A stretch of DNA of 64,000 nt from Limisphaerales bacterium (GCA_014382585.1 JACNJL010000048.1:21215-85214), one strand, 5' to 3'. Positions 16,499 through 26,654 are shown, counted from the first letter of the stretch. Notes: generated by a model not told the origin, from the letters alone. Numbers and translations are program-made.

Positions 16499-17098
16499 TT
16501 ATTTGAGTTGGAGAATGCCGAGCTTGCGATAGTCGATCGCCATGTTGCGGTTGCCGTGCAGTTGAATGCCGATGGGGCCTTCCTTGATGGCCGAGTCGCT
16601 TTTGTAGGTCATCACCTTTTCGCCCTGCAACCACACGGTGTATTCCTTGCCGATGGCCTGAATGCGCATGCGGTTCCAGTCCTTTGCCTTCAGCAGTTTC
16701 TTGATATTCTTGGCCTCCACCGGATAGCCCTTGCCGGGGATGTAGGGCGAGCAGGTCATGTCGCGCTTGAGCGAGCCGCTGATGCCGATCTGAATCTGGT
16801 CGGCATTGCGCACGTGCACGCCGCTGTCCACCACGCCTTCGCCAAAGCGGAACTCCAGCTCCATCATGAAATTGCCGTACTTCTTTTCCGTCCAAAGCAC
16901 CGAGCCCTTCTTCTTCGGCCCACTTTGAATTTTCAATACGCCATCGACCGCCTTGTACCAACCGGCCGCGTCATTGCCTGCGGGCACTTTCCAGCCGGAA
17001 AGATCCTTGCCGTTAAACAGGGGTTGAAGAATCGGCTCCGCCAATGCCCCGCCGGCCAACCCGACCCACAACAACACACCCAAAAGCTTGGAGTACAT
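16499..17098 (-). CDS. Secreted DUF1080 (3-keto-disaccharide hydrolase family) protein
   Basis: The 199-residue protein has a signal peptide (MYSKLLGVLLWVGLAGGALA) followed by one DUF1080/PF06439 jelly-roll domain: LFNGKDLSGW at the start, YGNFMMELEFRFGEGVVDSG, and GPIGIQLHGNRNMAIDYRKL at the end. Members of this family cleave 3-keto-glycosides made by Gfo/Idh/MocA-type oxidoreductases; such an oxidoreductase is encoded 1.6 kb away at 18653. It heads the minus-strand DUF1080-ThuA-PhoD run and is divergent from the esterase at 17195 with 96 bp between. A second DUF1080 domain is fused to a sulfatase at 54020-56200. Confidence 0.87.
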   Translation of the reverse strand: MYSKLLGVLLWVGLAGGALAEPILQPLFNGKDLSGWKVPAGNDAAGWYKAVDGVLKIQSGPKKKGSVLWTEKKYGNFMMELEFRFGEGVVDSGVHVRNADQIQIGISGSLKRDMTCSPYIPGKGYPVEAKNIKKLLKAKDWNRMRIQAIGKEYTVWLQGEKVMTYKSDSAIKEGPIGIQLHGNRNMAIDYRKLGILQLK

Positions 17099-17194
17099 GC
17101 GCGCAGTGTGCCCGATCCATTCCGCGAATCAAGCCCGTAGGCGGTTTTCCCCATTGACCGCGCCTCGCGCTCGCCCGACACTGGTGTCCTTATC

Positions 17195-18517
17195 ATGAAC
17201 CTCCGCCACGCCATCCTGATGTTGCTCGCTCTCACCGTCACGCTCCCCGCCCAACAGGCGCCGTACGATAATCCGCCGGAGGTGAAGCCGCCGTACTATC
17301 GCGTGCGCTTTGAGGCTTCGGTGAAGCCGGGTGAATTGATGTTTCCCGTGCAATACACGGTCTGGATTCCGGCCGGGGTGAAGCAATTACGCGGCGTGGT
17401 GGTGCATCAGCACGGCTGCGGTGAGGGCTCGTGTAAATCCGGCCAAACCGGTGCCTTCGATTTGCATTGGCAGGCGCTGGCCAAGAAACACAACTGCGCC
17501 CTGCTCTCGCCTTCCTATGAGCAACCGCAACAGGCCGATTGCCAACTATGGTGCGATCCGCGCAACGGCTCCAGCAAGGCCTTTCAGGAAGCGCTCGTTG
17601 AGCTGGGCAAACTCAGCGGTCATGCCGAATTGGCCACCGTGCCGTGGGCGCTCTGGGGACACAGCGGCGGCGGACATTGGGCCGGCGGCATGGTGATGCT
17701 GCATCCCGAGCGCGTGGCCGCCGCCTGGCTGCGATCGGGCGTGCCATTTCTCGCGGCCAATCCGGACCGGCCCACCATCAAGCCGCACGCTCTGCCCAAG
17801 GCCGCGCTCGGCGTGCCGATGATGTGCAATCCCGGCACCAAGGAAGGCGTCACCGTCAAGACCGGCCGCTTCGCCCGCGTGTGGCCCATGAACGAAACTT
17901 TTTTCAACACCGTGCGCGGCCAGGGCGGTCTGCTCGGCATGGCGATTGATCCGCTCTCCGCTCACGAATGCGGCAACCAACGCTACCTCGCCATCCCGTG
18001 GCTCGACGTCTGCCTCACCGCGCGTCTGTCCGCCAAGCCCGGTCAACCGCTCAAGCCCATGCCCACTCAAGGCGCTTGGTTGGCTCCGTTGCTCGGCAAG
18101 ATCGCCGTGCCGGCCCCGACGGTCATCGACGATAACAAAGCCTCCTGGCTTCCCAACAAGGCCTTTGCCCAACAATGGATGCAGTACGTAACGGACACCA
18201 AGGTGATCGACACCACGCCGCCGCCGGCGCCCAAGAATGTGAAGTGGACCGGCCGCACACTCACGTGGACTGCTGAAGCTGATTTGGAAAGTGGCATATC
18301 CCATTTCATCATCCTCCAAGGCAGCCGCCCCATCGCCACCGTGCCCGAGCAACCGAGCAACCGCTTCGGCCGGCCGCTCTTTCAGGGGCTGCAATACAGC
18401 GACACACCGACCGTGCCGCTCACCAAAATGGAATACACCATGAAAGATACCGCCATTCTCACCAAAAGCGCCTACAAGGTCGTGACCGTCAATACCGCGG
18501 GATTGCGATCAGAGTAG
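17195..18517 (+). CDS. Secreted alpha/beta hydrolase with C-terminal beta domain
   Basis: The 440-residue protein has a signal peptide ([20 protein letters not shown]). The hydrolase core shows an oxyanion-region block [11 protein letters not shown] and the nucleophile elbow [12 protein letters not shown] with [13 protein letters not shown] following, like poly(3-hydroxybutyrate) depolymerase/LpqC esterases. From about residue 345 a Pro-rich linker ([15 protein letters not shown]) leads to an Fn3-like domain. It probably removes ester groups from a polymer outside the cytoplasm; the substrate is unknown. It has its own divergent promoter region and no close downstream partner (135 bp to the oxidoreductase). 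Confidence 0.78.
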   Translation: MNLRHAILMLLALTVTLPAQQAPYDNPPEVKPPYYRVRFEASVKPGELMFPVQYTVWIPAGVKQLRGVVVHQHGCGEGSCKSGQTGAFDLHWQALAKKHNCALLSPSYEQPQQADCQLWCDPRNGSSKAFQEALVELGKLSGHAELATVPWALWGHSGGGHWAGGMVMLHPERVAAAWLRSGVPFLAANPDRPTIKPHALPKAALGVPMMCNPGTKEGVTVKTGRFARVWPMNETFFNTVRGQGGLLGMAIDPLSAHECGNQRYLAIPWLDVCLTARLSAKPGQPLKPMPTQGAWLAPLLGKIAVPAPTVIDDNKASWLPNKAFAQQWMQYVTDTKVIDTTPPPAPKNVKWTGRTLTWTAEADLESGISHFIILQGSRPIATVPEQPSNRFGRPLFQGLQYSDTPTVPLTKMEYTMKDTAILTKSAYKVVTVNTAGLRSE

Positions 18518-18652
18518 AGTCGAGGTATCGGATGTCTCGCGAAGCGACGCGATTGTGATGGGTTGTTTTTTCATACGAAAAGAGACGCTCAACCAATCCC
18601 ATCGACAAGCCTGAAGGCCGGCTTTATACTGGCGCAGCCATTCACTCACGCC

Positions 18653-19966
18653 ATGAACAAAGTATCCCGTAGAGATTTCGTTAAAACATCCGCCGCCGTC
18701 AGTAGCTTTTTTGTGCTGCCCTCCGGGTTACGGGCGAACTCGCCCAATAGCCGGATTTGCACCGCCCACATCGGCACCGGCGGCAAGGGCCGCGTGGATA
18801 CCGGCCAATTGCTCGATCACGCGCACGCGCAGGCCGTTGGGTTTTGTGATGTGGACCGCGCGCGGGGCATGGCCGATTCCTGGCTCTCCAAGCACAAGAG
18901 CGCGAAGTTTTTCCAGGACTACCGCGAGATGCTTACGGCCCTTGGCGACAAGGTGGATGTGGTGTCCATCTCCACGCCGGATCACACGCATTACCCGGCC
19001 ACCATGGCGGCGATGAAGCTCGGCAAGCACGTCTACACGCAGAAACCGCTTACCCACAAACTCACCGAAGCGCGCGAGCTGGCGGAATTTGCCGCGGAGA
19101 AAAAGCTCACCACTCAGATGGGCATTCAGAACCAATCCCGTGCGCCCTACCGGTTTACCCGCCACCACATCAAGGCCGGCATCATCGGCAAGATCAAGAA
19201 GGTCTACGTGTGGTCGTTCAAGAATTGGGGCTATGACGGCAAACCCTACGCCGAAGAATCGCCCATTCCCGAAACGCTCGACTGGAATCTCTGGCTGGGC
19301 ACCGCGCCGGTGCGGAAGTTTACCTCGAAGGTCTATCACCCCGGCCAATGGCGCAAGATCCTCGACTACGGCTGCGGCACGTTGGGCGACATGGGCATCC
19401 ACATTTTCGATACGCCCTTCAAATCGCTGGACCTCACTGACCCGCTCTGGGTCGAGGCCGAATGCCGCGCGCCCAACGGCTTTGGGCACGCCGAGCAAAA
19501 CAAGGTGCATTACGGCTTTAAGCCCACGAAATATACCACCGACGATTTCACCTTCACGTGGTGGGATGGCGAAGGTGCCCCGCGCCATGGCGGCAATCCG
19601 GATCTCCAACTGCCCAACGGCGACAAGCTGCCCAAGCAGGGCGCCCTCTACGTCGGCGAAGGCGGCCGCATGGTCCTGCCGCACTGCGCCGCGCCGACCT
19701 TTTACCCGGATTCCGTGCTGAAGGATGCGGACACGAAGGCCTTCGGCAACGTCAACCATTACACGCAGTTTCTCGACGCCATTGAGGGCAAAGACAAAAC
19801 CCTCGCCGGCTTCGACTACGCCGGTCCGCTGGCGGAATCCCTCTGCCTCGGCGTGGTGGCCTGTCAATTCCCCGGCAAACGCCTGCAATGGGACTCCAAG
19901 AAAATGCACGTCCCCAACCTCGCCGCCGCCAACCCAATGCTCGAAGGCAAGTACCGGAAGTTTTAG
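18653..19966 (+). CDS. Tat-exported Gfo/Idh/MocA family oxidoreductase
   Basis: ATG 18653 places a Tat motif at the N-terminus (VSRRDFVKTSAAVSSFFVLP); the open frame extends 30 codons upstream without support. The 437-residue protein has a Rossmann fold with AHIGTGGKGR, the cofactor-acid region VGFCDVDRARG, and the QKPLTH motif, a common variant of the EKP catalytic signature. The C-terminal alpha/beta domain includes WRKILDYGCGTLGDMGIH. Such exported enzymes carry a tightly bound NAD(P) and act on sugars or glycosides. It precedes L-fuconate dehydratase by 96 bp, which suggests a role in fucose or related sugar oxidation (inference). Confidence 0.88.
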   Translation: MNKVSRRDFVKTSAAVSSFFVLPSGLRANSPNSRICTAHIGTGGKGRVDTGQLLDHAHAQAVGFCDVDRARGMADSWLSKHKSAKFFQDYREMLTALGDKVDVVSISTPDHTHYPATMAAMKLGKHVYTQKPLTHKLTEARELAEFAAEKKLTTQMGIQNQSRAPYRFTRHHIKAGIIGKIKKVYVWSFKNWGYDGKPYAEESPIPETLDWNLWLGTAPVRKFTSKVYHPGQWRKILDYGCGTLGDMGIHIFDTPFKSLDLTDPLWVEAECRAPNGFGHAEQNKVHYGFKPTKYTTDDFTFTWWDGEGAPRHGGNPDLQLPNGDKLPKQGALYVGEGGRMVLPHCAAPTFYPDSVLKDADTKAFGNVNHYTQFLDAIEGKDKTLAGFDYAGPLAESLCLGVVACQFPGKRLQWDSKKMHVPNLAAANPMLEGKYRKF

Positions 19967-20062
19967 GCCGCAACACCCGACATCGGTTGTGCCCGGGAAA
20001 ATGTGGAGTTCTCCGAACGCCTGAACCGGCGCGCCTTCTCCGTTGGTTCTCCTGAGAAAATC

Positions 20063-21403
20063 ATGCCCCAATCTCCCATCACCATTACTTCGGCCGAGGT
20101 CATTGATCTGCGCGTGCCCACCTCGGACCAAATGCTGGGTTCCGATCCCTTTCATAAAGCACCGGATTATTCCTCGGCTGTACTGCATCTGGAAACTGAT
20201 TCCGATCTGCGCGGTGTGTCGGTGGTGTTCACTATCGGCGCGGGCACGGACTGGATGTGCCACGGCATCCGCGACCTCTGCCAACTCGTGGTGGGCACGC
20301 GGCTCGATGAATTCACCGCCGCCCCGTTCCAACTCTACCGGCGCCTGATCGATCATCATCAACTGCGCTGGCTGCACGACGGCGTGTTTCGCATGGCCGC
20401 CGGCGCCGTGTTGAATGCCATGTGGGATCTGTGGGCCAAATCCCTCAATCAACCGCTCTGGAAATTGCTCGTGGATTTGGAGCCGGAATTCGTTGCCGAC
20501 TGCATCGACTGGCGCAACCTCGGCGATGCCCTCACGCGCGAGGAAGCCATTGCCCTCCTGCAAGCCCGCCGCGCCGAGGTGCCCCAACGCGAAACCGCCA
20601 TGGCCGAGCGCGGGCCCAAGGCCTACTGCACCGCCGGTTGGCTGGGCCTGAGCGATGAAGACATTCTCGGCACCATCCGCAAACTGCAGGCCGAAGGGTT
20701 CGATGCCTTCAAGCTCAAAGTCGGGCAGGACTCCGCCCAAGACGTGGCGCGCATTCGCTTCATGCGCGACGCCATCGGGTCGGACGCCCAACTGATGGTC
20801 GATGCCAACCAATTCTGGGGATTGGCCGAGGCCAAGCAACACATCGAGCTATACCGGCCGTTTGATCTGAAGTGGGTCGAGGAACCCATCGCCCGCGACG
20901 ACGTGCTCGGTTATGTGGAATTGGCCGAGACCTTCGCCGATGCCTCCTTTGATTTTGCCTGTGGCGAACAAGCGGCGTCCCCAGTGATCTTCAAGCAACT
21001 CCTCAAAAGCGGCGCCATTCGTTACTGCCAAATCGATGCCGTCCGCGTCGCGGGCGTGAACGACGTGATGGCGATCATTCTGCTGGCCGCCAAGTACGGC
21101 GTGCCCGTCTGCCCGCACGGTGGCGGCATCGCCCTGTGCAACATGATTCAGCACTACGGCATGTGGGATCAGATCGCCGTGGCCGGCCATTCCGACACGC
21201 AACTGGTGGAGTACATCGATTTCCTGCAAGACGCCGTCGAGCATCCCGTGGCCGTGCGCGATGGCTGCTACGTCACCCCTTCGGCCCCCGGTTGGGGGCT
21301 GGAGTTTCGGTCGGAATTCATAGATCAACACCGCTACCCTGATGGAGCGCATTGGATCAACCGCCCCTCAAACAAAAAGGGCGTCCATTTCGAAGCACGC
21401 TAA
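20063..21403 (+). CDS. L-fuconate dehydratase (enolase superfamily)
   Basis: ATG 20063 gives 446 residues without a signal peptide, so the enzyme is cytosolic; the 20 codons upstream look non-coding. It matches the L-fuconate dehydratase branch of the mandelate racemase group. The catalytic Lys pair K217-L-K219 lies in AFKLKVGQD, metal ligands are D247 (MVDANQ), E273/E274 (WVEEPI) and E302 (CGEQ), and the His-containing block VCPHGGGIALCNM completes the site. It removes water from L-fuconate to give 2-keto-3-deoxy-L-fuconate in oxidative fucose breakdown. This is the best single clue that the sulfatases here act on a fucose-containing polymer. No aldolase or dehydrogenase of the pathway is adjacent. 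Confidence 0.9.
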   Translation: MPQSPITITSAEVIDLRVPTSDQMLGSDPFHKAPDYSSAVLHLETDSDLRGVSVVFTIGAGTDWMCHGIRDLCQLVVGTRLDEFTAAPFQLYRRLIDHHQLRWLHDGVFRMAAGAVLNAMWDLWAKSLNQPLWKLLVDLEPEFVADCIDWRNLGDALTREEAIALLQARRAEVPQRETAMAERGPKAYCTAGWLGLSDEDILGTIRKLQAEGFDAFKLKVGQDSAQDVARIRFMRDAIGSDAQLMVDANQFWGLAEAKQHIELYRPFDLKWVEEPIARDDVLGYVELAETFADASFDFACGEQAASPVIFKQLLKSGAIRYCQIDAVRVAGVNDVMAIILLAAKYGVPVCPHGGGIALCNMIQHYGMWDQIAVAGHSDTQLVEYIDFLQDAVEHPVAVRDGCYVTPSAPGWGLEFRSEFIDQHRYPDGAHWINRPSNKKGVHFEAR

Positions 21404-21470
21404 AAACTTGTTCCATGTTCCAATCCCCCTGTAACCATTACTGGGTAGCAACGTCACATCCTCTTTAATC

Positions 21471-22727
21471 ATGAACCGGAAAACTCAATCGACCCGCCGG
21501 ACTTTTCTCAAGGCGGCGGGCGTTGCCATTGCCCTGCCTCCGCTTGAATCCTTCGGAACGCCGGCCGCCGCCCAGCCGCCGATGGGGCTGGTGTGCATCT
21601 GCACCGGATTGGGGATGAACCCAGCCACCTTTTTTCCGAAAACTTTTGGGAAAGATTTCACACCTTCGCCGGTGCTCGCCCCGCTCGCGCCGTTGCGAGA
21701 TGACCTGACCGTGTTTTCCCACATGGATCACCCCTCCATCTTCACCAAGCACGGCGGGATGAATTCCTTCCTCAGTGGCGTGGATGCGAAAAAGGCGCGG
21801 ACGGGCGAAAATCAATCCCTCGACCAAGTAGCGGCGGCGCACGTCGGATACCGGACGCGATTTCCTTCGGTCCACATTTCTCTGGGAGGCAGTCAGGGCA
21901 GTTCATGGACGGCATCGGGAATCAAGGTGCGCGAGGAGAGCGATCCTTTGCTGTTGTTCAAAAAACTGTTTGTGACCGACTCCCCCGCTGCCCGCAAAGC
22001 CCGCCAGCTTGAACTTGATCGGCAGGGCAGCGTGCTGGATCTCGTCCGCGGCCAGGCGAAACGTCTGGAGCACAGCATCAACGCGGCGGACAAAGCCAAG
22101 CTCGAGGAATACCTGACCGCCATTCGCGAAGCCGAGGAACGCATCCAAGGCATTCAACGCTGGCAGAAAATTCCAAAACCCAAAGTGGCCGTGAACGACA
22201 CGGTCCACCCACACGGCGGGATGGACTACAGCACCCTTTCGCCGTTGATGTTCGACCTACTCCATCTGGCGCTGCAAAACGATTCCAGCCGCGTCTTCAC
22301 CGCGGGCTTCGGCATGCACAACCACGTCATCGAACTGGACGGCGTGACCGGCGGTTACCATGGCCTCAGCCATCACGGCAATCTGCCCGACCGATTGCGG
22401 GAGCTTCAAATCATTGAGACGTTTTACATGAAACAGATGGCCCGCTTCGTGCAACGCCTCAAGGACACCCGGACGCAGGACGCCAACCTGCTGGACCGCA
22501 CCATGGTGCTGTTCGGCAGTGGTCTGGGTGATGCCGCCCGCCATTCAAACCGCAACCTGCCCATGGTTCTCGCCGGAGGCGGATTCCAGCACCGCGGTCA
22601 CGTGGACGCCATGCGGCCCGACCACAGTCAGACGCCCTTGAACAATCTTTACACCACCATGCTGCAAAATTTCGGCGTGGAAACCGAACGGTTCAACGGC
22701 GCCACGGGCACCTTCGACTTAAGCTAG
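21471..22727 (+). CDS. DUF1552 family Tat-exported protein
   Basis: The 418-residue protein starts with a Tat leader (STRRTFLKAAGVAIALPPLE). DUF1552 blocks are present: GLVCICTGLGMNPATFFP, LTVFSHMDHPSIFTKHGG, KLEEYLTAIREAEERIQG, and LLDRTMVLFGSGLGDAARHS with LPMVLAGGGFQHRGHV at the end. Its stop lies 3 bp before the DUF1592 gene start, so the two are translationally close. In this pair DUF1552 comes first, the reverse of the other two pairs in the window. Biochemical function is unknown. Confidence 0.9.
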   Translation: MNRKTQSTRRTFLKAAGVAIALPPLESFGTPAAAQPPMGLVCICTGLGMNPATFFPKTFGKDFTPSPVLAPLAPLRDDLTVFSHMDHPSIFTKHGGMNSFLSGVDAKKARTGENQSLDQVAAAHVGYRTRFPSVHISLGGSQGSSWTASGIKVREESDPLLLFKKLFVTDSPAARKARQLELDRQGSVLDLVRGQAKRLEHSINAADKAKLEEYLTAIREAEERIQGIQRWQKIPKPKVAVNDTVHPHGGMDYSTLSPLMFDLLHLALQNDSSRVFTAGFGMHNHVIELDGVTGGYHGLSHHGNLPDRLRELQIIETFYMKQMARFVQRLKDTRTQDANLLDRTMVLFGSGLGDAARHSNRNLPMVLAGGGFQHRGHVDAMRPDHSQTPLNNLYTTMLQNFGVETERFNGATGTFDLS

Positions 22728-22730
22728 GCC

Positions 22731-25109
22731 ATGTCCACCGCTCAACTGCCACGAATCCTCCGCCTAGCCCTTCTGGCCGCGCCAATGCTACTGACGGCCC
22801 TCACCACGCGGGCAGACGGAGACGCGGCGACTCACAAAGAATTTTTCAAAACCCACTGCCTCAAATGTCACGGACCCGACAAACAAAAGGGCGACGTGCG
22901 ACTGGACCGGTTTGAAGCCATCGATCCGGAGCTATGGTTGCGGGTATCCGAACAGTTGTCCCTCCGGGAAATGCCTCCCGAAGATGAACCTCAACCCTCT
23001 GATCCCGCGCGCGCCGCATTCACCGCCCTCGCCCTGAGCAAGGCGGCCAAGGACAAACCGACTCGCGCATCGGGACTGCGGCGGCTCAATAAACGGGAGT
23101 ACAGCAACACCCTCCGCGACCTCCTGGGTTTGCGAAACGGAACGTTTGATCCGGCCGAATACGTTTATGACGACGAGATCGATCACGGCTTCGACACCGA
23201 AGCCGAGCAATTGGTAATCTCCAACGAACTGCTCATCGAATACATGGCCGCCGCGCGGAAGAGTCTGCAATACGCGCTCTTTTCACCCGGCGCCACTAAG
23301 CCTTCCCCGCAAACGATTCAGGTGCCGCTGCATCGCGTCACCGGCACTTCAAGCCGTTATATCAACACCGCGAAGAACTACGCCATCGGCCGTTCCGGCG
23401 GCAAAGCCAAGCTCTTTGACGGCTCCCCCAGTCGCGTGCCGGCGTACCCCGGCCGATACCAACTCACCGTCACCGCATCCGCCGTGGACCGGAAATTCTA
23501 CCCCATTCCCTTTACGCCGGAACAGGGGCCGATCCTGATGGGCTTCGGCGTCATGCAGGAAGTCTCCGACTCCCTATCCGCCCAAGGCACCCTCCATCGC
23601 ACCTTCGAACTCAAGGATGATAAGGCGCAAACCTTCCGCTTCAACAGCTGGATTGATCGGAATCATTTTCCCTACCTCACCTTCAAGAACGGTTCATCAA
23701 AACCCATCACCCAAATCCGCTCCAACATCCGGCGCAAAAACCTTCCGCCCTCTGCCCTCAAGCAACCCTATCGCGGGCCCGGCATCAAAATCACCCGCTT
23801 CACCATCGAGGGCCCCTTTTATGACGAATGGCCGCCCCCATCTTTCCGCGCCACCTACGACGCCGAGACCGTGCCGGATCTCAGTCAGGCGACCGAACGC
23901 GAGCAACTCATTATGCGGTTCGCCAAACGCGCCTTCCGCCGGCCCGTCACCCAAGCGGAAATCCGGCCTTACCTTGATTTTCTGGAGAAAGAACACCGGG
24001 CCCGACACGACTGGCACGAGGCGCTCATCGAAACGCTCTCCGCCATCCTGTCCTCCATCGATTTCCTTTACATCCACGATGCCGGTAACGCCGCCACCCT
24101 TTCCGCCCATGGTCTGGCCAACCGCCTCTCCTACTTCCTTTGGAGCAGCATGCCCGATGCCCAACTGATGGCCTTGGCCGATTCCGGAGAACTCCTCAAG
24201 CCGGCCGTCCTCCAGAAACAAGTCCAACGCCTCCTCGCCGATCCCCGCGCCATTGAATTCAGTCGCAGCTTTGCGGATCAATGGCTCGCCCTCGACACCC
24301 TCGGCACAATGCCACCGGACGTAAAGAATCCGCAGTACCGGAGCTATTTCCGAAACAATCTGGAAGCGGCCATGAAAGAAGAAACCCGCGCCTTTTTTCA
24401 TCACGTGCTCCGGGAAAACCGCAGTATCGCCGACTTCATCGATTCCGATTATTCCTTCCTGAACAAAAGTCTCGCTCAACTCTACGACATCCCCTTTGCC
24501 GGAGGCGCCCAACTCGTCCGCACCCCCTTCCCTCCGAACACGCCGCGCGGGGGGCTGCTTGGTCACGGCAGTATCCTCACCCTCACCTCCAACGGCGTCG
24601 AAACCTCCCCCGTCGTGCGGGGTCACTGGGTGCTGGCCGAAATGCTCGGCACCCCGCCACCGCCCGCGCCCAAAGAAGTACCCGCCCTCGTGCCCGACCT
24701 CAACGGAGCCACCACCGTCCGCGAACAACTCGCCAAGCATCGCACCAATGCCGCCTGCGTCGAATGCCACCGCAAAATGGACCCCATCGGCATGTCCCTC
24801 GAAGCCTACGACCCCATCGGCCGACTGCGTGTCCGGTACGAAAACAAACAACCCGTCACCACCTACGGCACCTTTAAGGGCACGGACATTGAAGGCGTGC
24901 AGGATCTGAAACGAATCCTTCTGCAAGACCTGCGCCCCTTCGCCTACAACCTGACCGTTCGCCTTGCCGAATACGCCAAAGGCCGACAGCTCGACGCCGC
25001 CGATTTCGTCGTAGTCAACAAAATCGTGGACCAAGCCGCCGACCACCGGCATCCCCTGCGCCACCTCGTCGAAGCCATCGCCACCGGGGATCTGTTGCGG
25101 CAGCGTTAG
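22731..25109 (+). CDS. PSCyt1-DUF1587-DUF1592-DUF1588-DUF1585 cytochrome-like protein
   Basis: The 792-residue protein has a signal peptide (to about residue 28), then a PSCyt1 haem domain with C43-x-x-C46-H47 (THCLKCHGPDKQKGDVRLD). DUF1587 follows (RRLNKREYSNTLRDLLGL), then a carbohydrate-binding-like beta domain (about 195-370), DUF1595/1592 (ANRLSYFLWSSMPDAQLM), DUF1588 (RGGLLGHGSILTLTSNGVET, with a second motif CVECH) and DUF1585 at the end. This is the complete architecture that the truncated gene at 2-3151 should share. It is expected in the periplasm or outer envelope, probably with two c-type haems. Substrate and electron partner are unknown. Confidence 0.92.
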   Translation: MSTAQLPRILRLALLAAPMLLTALTTRADGDAATHKEFFKTHCLKCHGPDKQKGDVRLDRFEAIDPELWLRVSEQLSLREMPPEDEPQPSDPARAAFTALALSKAAKDKPTRASGLRRLNKREYSNTLRDLLGLRNGTFDPAEYVYDDEIDHGFDTEAEQLVISNELLIEYMAAARKSLQYALFSPGATKPSPQTIQVPLHRVTGTSSRYINTAKNYAIGRSGGKAKLFDGSPSRVPAYPGRYQLTVTASAVDRKFYPIPFTPEQGPILMGFGVMQEVSDSLSAQGTLHRTFELKDDKAQTFRFNSWIDRNHFPYLTFKNGSSKPITQIRSNIRRKNLPPSALKQPYRGPGIKITRFTIEGPFYDEWPPPSFRATYDAETVPDLSQATEREQLIMRFAKRAFRRPVTQAEIRPYLDFLEKEHRARHDWHEALIETLSAILSSIDFLYIHDAGNAATLSAHGLANRLSYFLWSSMPDAQLMALADSGELLKPAVLQKQVQRLLADPRAIEFSRSFADQWLALDTLGTMPPDVKNPQYRSYFRNNLEAAMKEETRAFFHHVLRENRSIADFIDSDYSFLNKSLAQLYDIPFAGGAQLVRTPFPPNTPRGGLLGHGSILTLTSNGVETSPVVRGHWVLAEMLGTPPPPAPKEVPALVPDLNGATTVREQLAKHRTNAACVECHRKMDPIGMSLEAYDPIGRLRVRYENKQPVTTYGTFKGTDIEGVQDLKRILLQDLRPFAYNLTVRLAEYAKGRQLDAADFVVVNKIVDQAADHRHPLRHLVEAIATGDLLRQR

Positions 25110-25163
25110 CCCGCATCTTTAGCTCGCGCCAGCGGCAATTTTGGCCAATGCTCGGCCGATCCT

Positions 25164-26645
25164 ATGAAGCACTTCTCAGTCGTCTTATCGCTATTCCTAT
25201 CGATTTCAGCATTAGTTGCCGGAGATACCCTTCTCATTCGCACCCAAGCCGAATGGAAAAAAGCCGTAGCCGATTCCAAGGGAGTCGCCATTGAAAATGG
25301 CACCGTGACGCCCACCGAAAAAGCCGGACAGATCCGCACGCACCTACAAAAATTCGACCGCAAACAAACGGCCAAGGCGCTGACCCTCACCCAATCGGCC
25401 GTGTGGCAAAACTGGAACCCGATCGAAAACCTCGGCCCGGCCAACCTGAGCGATGCCCCGGTGCTGCTCACCGTGGGACCGGGTAACTATTGGATGTTCG
25501 GCCGCTACGGCGGTCGACGCGGCGGCGCATTCAAAGCCGAGAAGGCAACGCTGAAGGGTTTTGATATGCCATTGCGGACGACCCCTTTCCCCAACCAATT
25601 TAACGCGCCCGGTGGGCTCAAGCCGGGCAAGGGCGGCTACCACGCCTGGCAAAGCCGCGACATGAAGAACTGGGTGCACCACGGCCCCGTCACCGAAGGG
25701 TTTTCCCGCTGGGTCACCAGTGCCGAGTGGGTCGATGGCAAGGCCTACATCTACTATGATTTTCCAAACGATCAGGATCCGCACGTCTACGTGGACGACA
25801 ACCTCTTCGACGGTGTCCCCGGCAAAAACATGGGCATCGCCGTGAAGGATCCCTCGCACGGTTCAGACGCCGGCTTCATCCGCGATCTCCAAGGCAACAT
25901 GCACGTGATCATCGAGGACTGGAGCCCGATCAACGCCAGCAAACGCTCGTGGGATTCTCCGCTCGCCGGCCACGCCGTGAGCCCGAACGGCCTGAACAAT
26001 TTCAAGTTCCAAAAACCCGCCGTCGACAACCGGACGAAACCCACCGGCAAGATCGCCACCTACAACCATCCGCACTGGCTCAAGGAGGATCCGAAGCGCT
26101 TCAAGACCAACGTCGCCAAGTACGAAGTGCACCAGCCGGAGCAGGAAGCCTACGGCGATTGGGCGGCCATTTGCATCGGCGGCCAATACTATCTCTTCGG
26201 CGATTACGATCCCGCCGGCGGTCACCAAATGAGCGTCGGCTGGTTTACTTCTGCGTCCATCAATGAACCTTTCAAGTGGTGCGACAAAATCGGTAACGGT
26301 CACCCCGATCCGGACGTCGCCTTCGCCGAAGGCCAGTTCTATCTCGCCACCCAACAGCGCACCGACTACGTGAGCCCCGGCCCGTGGGTTGAGACCGTCA
26401 CCGCCCGCGTCGGCGTCGATACCAACAACGACGGCAAGATCAACCAGTGGACCGACTGGACCGAGGTCAAGGAGACCTACGACTACATCAAGGGCTACTC
26501 CAAACAAATCCAACGCACCCCCGCCGCGCTCGATCTCTCCAAGCTCCCCGCTGGATTTGCCTTCCAGATCGAGTTGAAGATCACCGACTCCACCGCCAAC
26601 AAATCCAAGCCCATCCTCGAGAGCCTGCAGCTTGAACTCAACTAA
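25164..26645 (+). CDS. Secreted beta-propeller glycoside-hydrolase-like protein
   Basis: The 493-residue protein has a signal peptide (MKHFSVVLSLFLSISALVAG). The body carries repeated motifs of five-bladed propeller hydrolases (GH43/GH32/GH117-like): YHAWQSRDMKNWVHHGPVT, SAEWVDGKAYIYYDFPN, CIGGQYYLFGDYDPAGGHQ and PDPDVAFAEGQFYLATQQ. Acidic residues in these blades (the Asp in YYDFPND and the Glu in IIEDWSP) are catalytic candidates only. A calcium-loop-like DTNNDGKINQW lies near residue 410, and a beta-sandwich-like tail follows. It sits 9 bp before a sulfatase, consistent with joint attack on a sulfated glycan. The exact GH family was not recognised. Confidence 0.65.
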   Translation: MKHFSVVLSLFLSISALVAGDTLLIRTQAEWKKAVADSKGVAIENGTVTPTEKAGQIRTHLQKFDRKQTAKALTLTQSAVWQNWNPIENLGPANLSDAPVLLTVGPGNYWMFGRYGGRRGGAFKAEKATLKGFDMPLRTTPFPNQFNAPGGLKPGKGGYHAWQSRDMKNWVHHGPVTEGFSRWVTSAEWVDGKAYIYYDFPNDQDPHVYVDDNLFDGVPGKNMGIAVKDPSHGSDAGFIRDLQGNMHVIIEDWSPINASKRSWDSPLAGHAVSPNGLNNFKFQKPAVDNRTKPTGKIATYNHPHWLKEDPKRFKTNVAKYEVHQPEQEAYGDWAAICIGGQYYLFGDYDPAGGHQMSVGWFTSASINEPFKWCDKIGNGHPDPDVAFAEGQFYLATQQRTDYVSPGPWVETVTARVGVDTNNDGKINQWTDWTEVKETYDYIKGYSKQIQRTPAALDLSKLPAGFAFQIELKITDSTANKSKPILESLQLELN

Positions 26646-26654
26646 CCGCGCGCG

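Noticed and set aside
17099..17194. Promoter with TTGACC near 17153
   Set aside because: No convincing -10 element at proper spacing; not listed as a feature.
18728..20842. 704-residue minus-strand ORF
   Set aside because: Antisense to the clearly homologous Gfo/Idh/MocA oxidoreductase and fuconate dehydratase genes; it shows no domain motifs and reflects GC-rich codon bias.
23697..25064. 455-residue minus-strand ORF
   Set aside because: Lies opposite the DUF1592 gene and has no recognisable motif.
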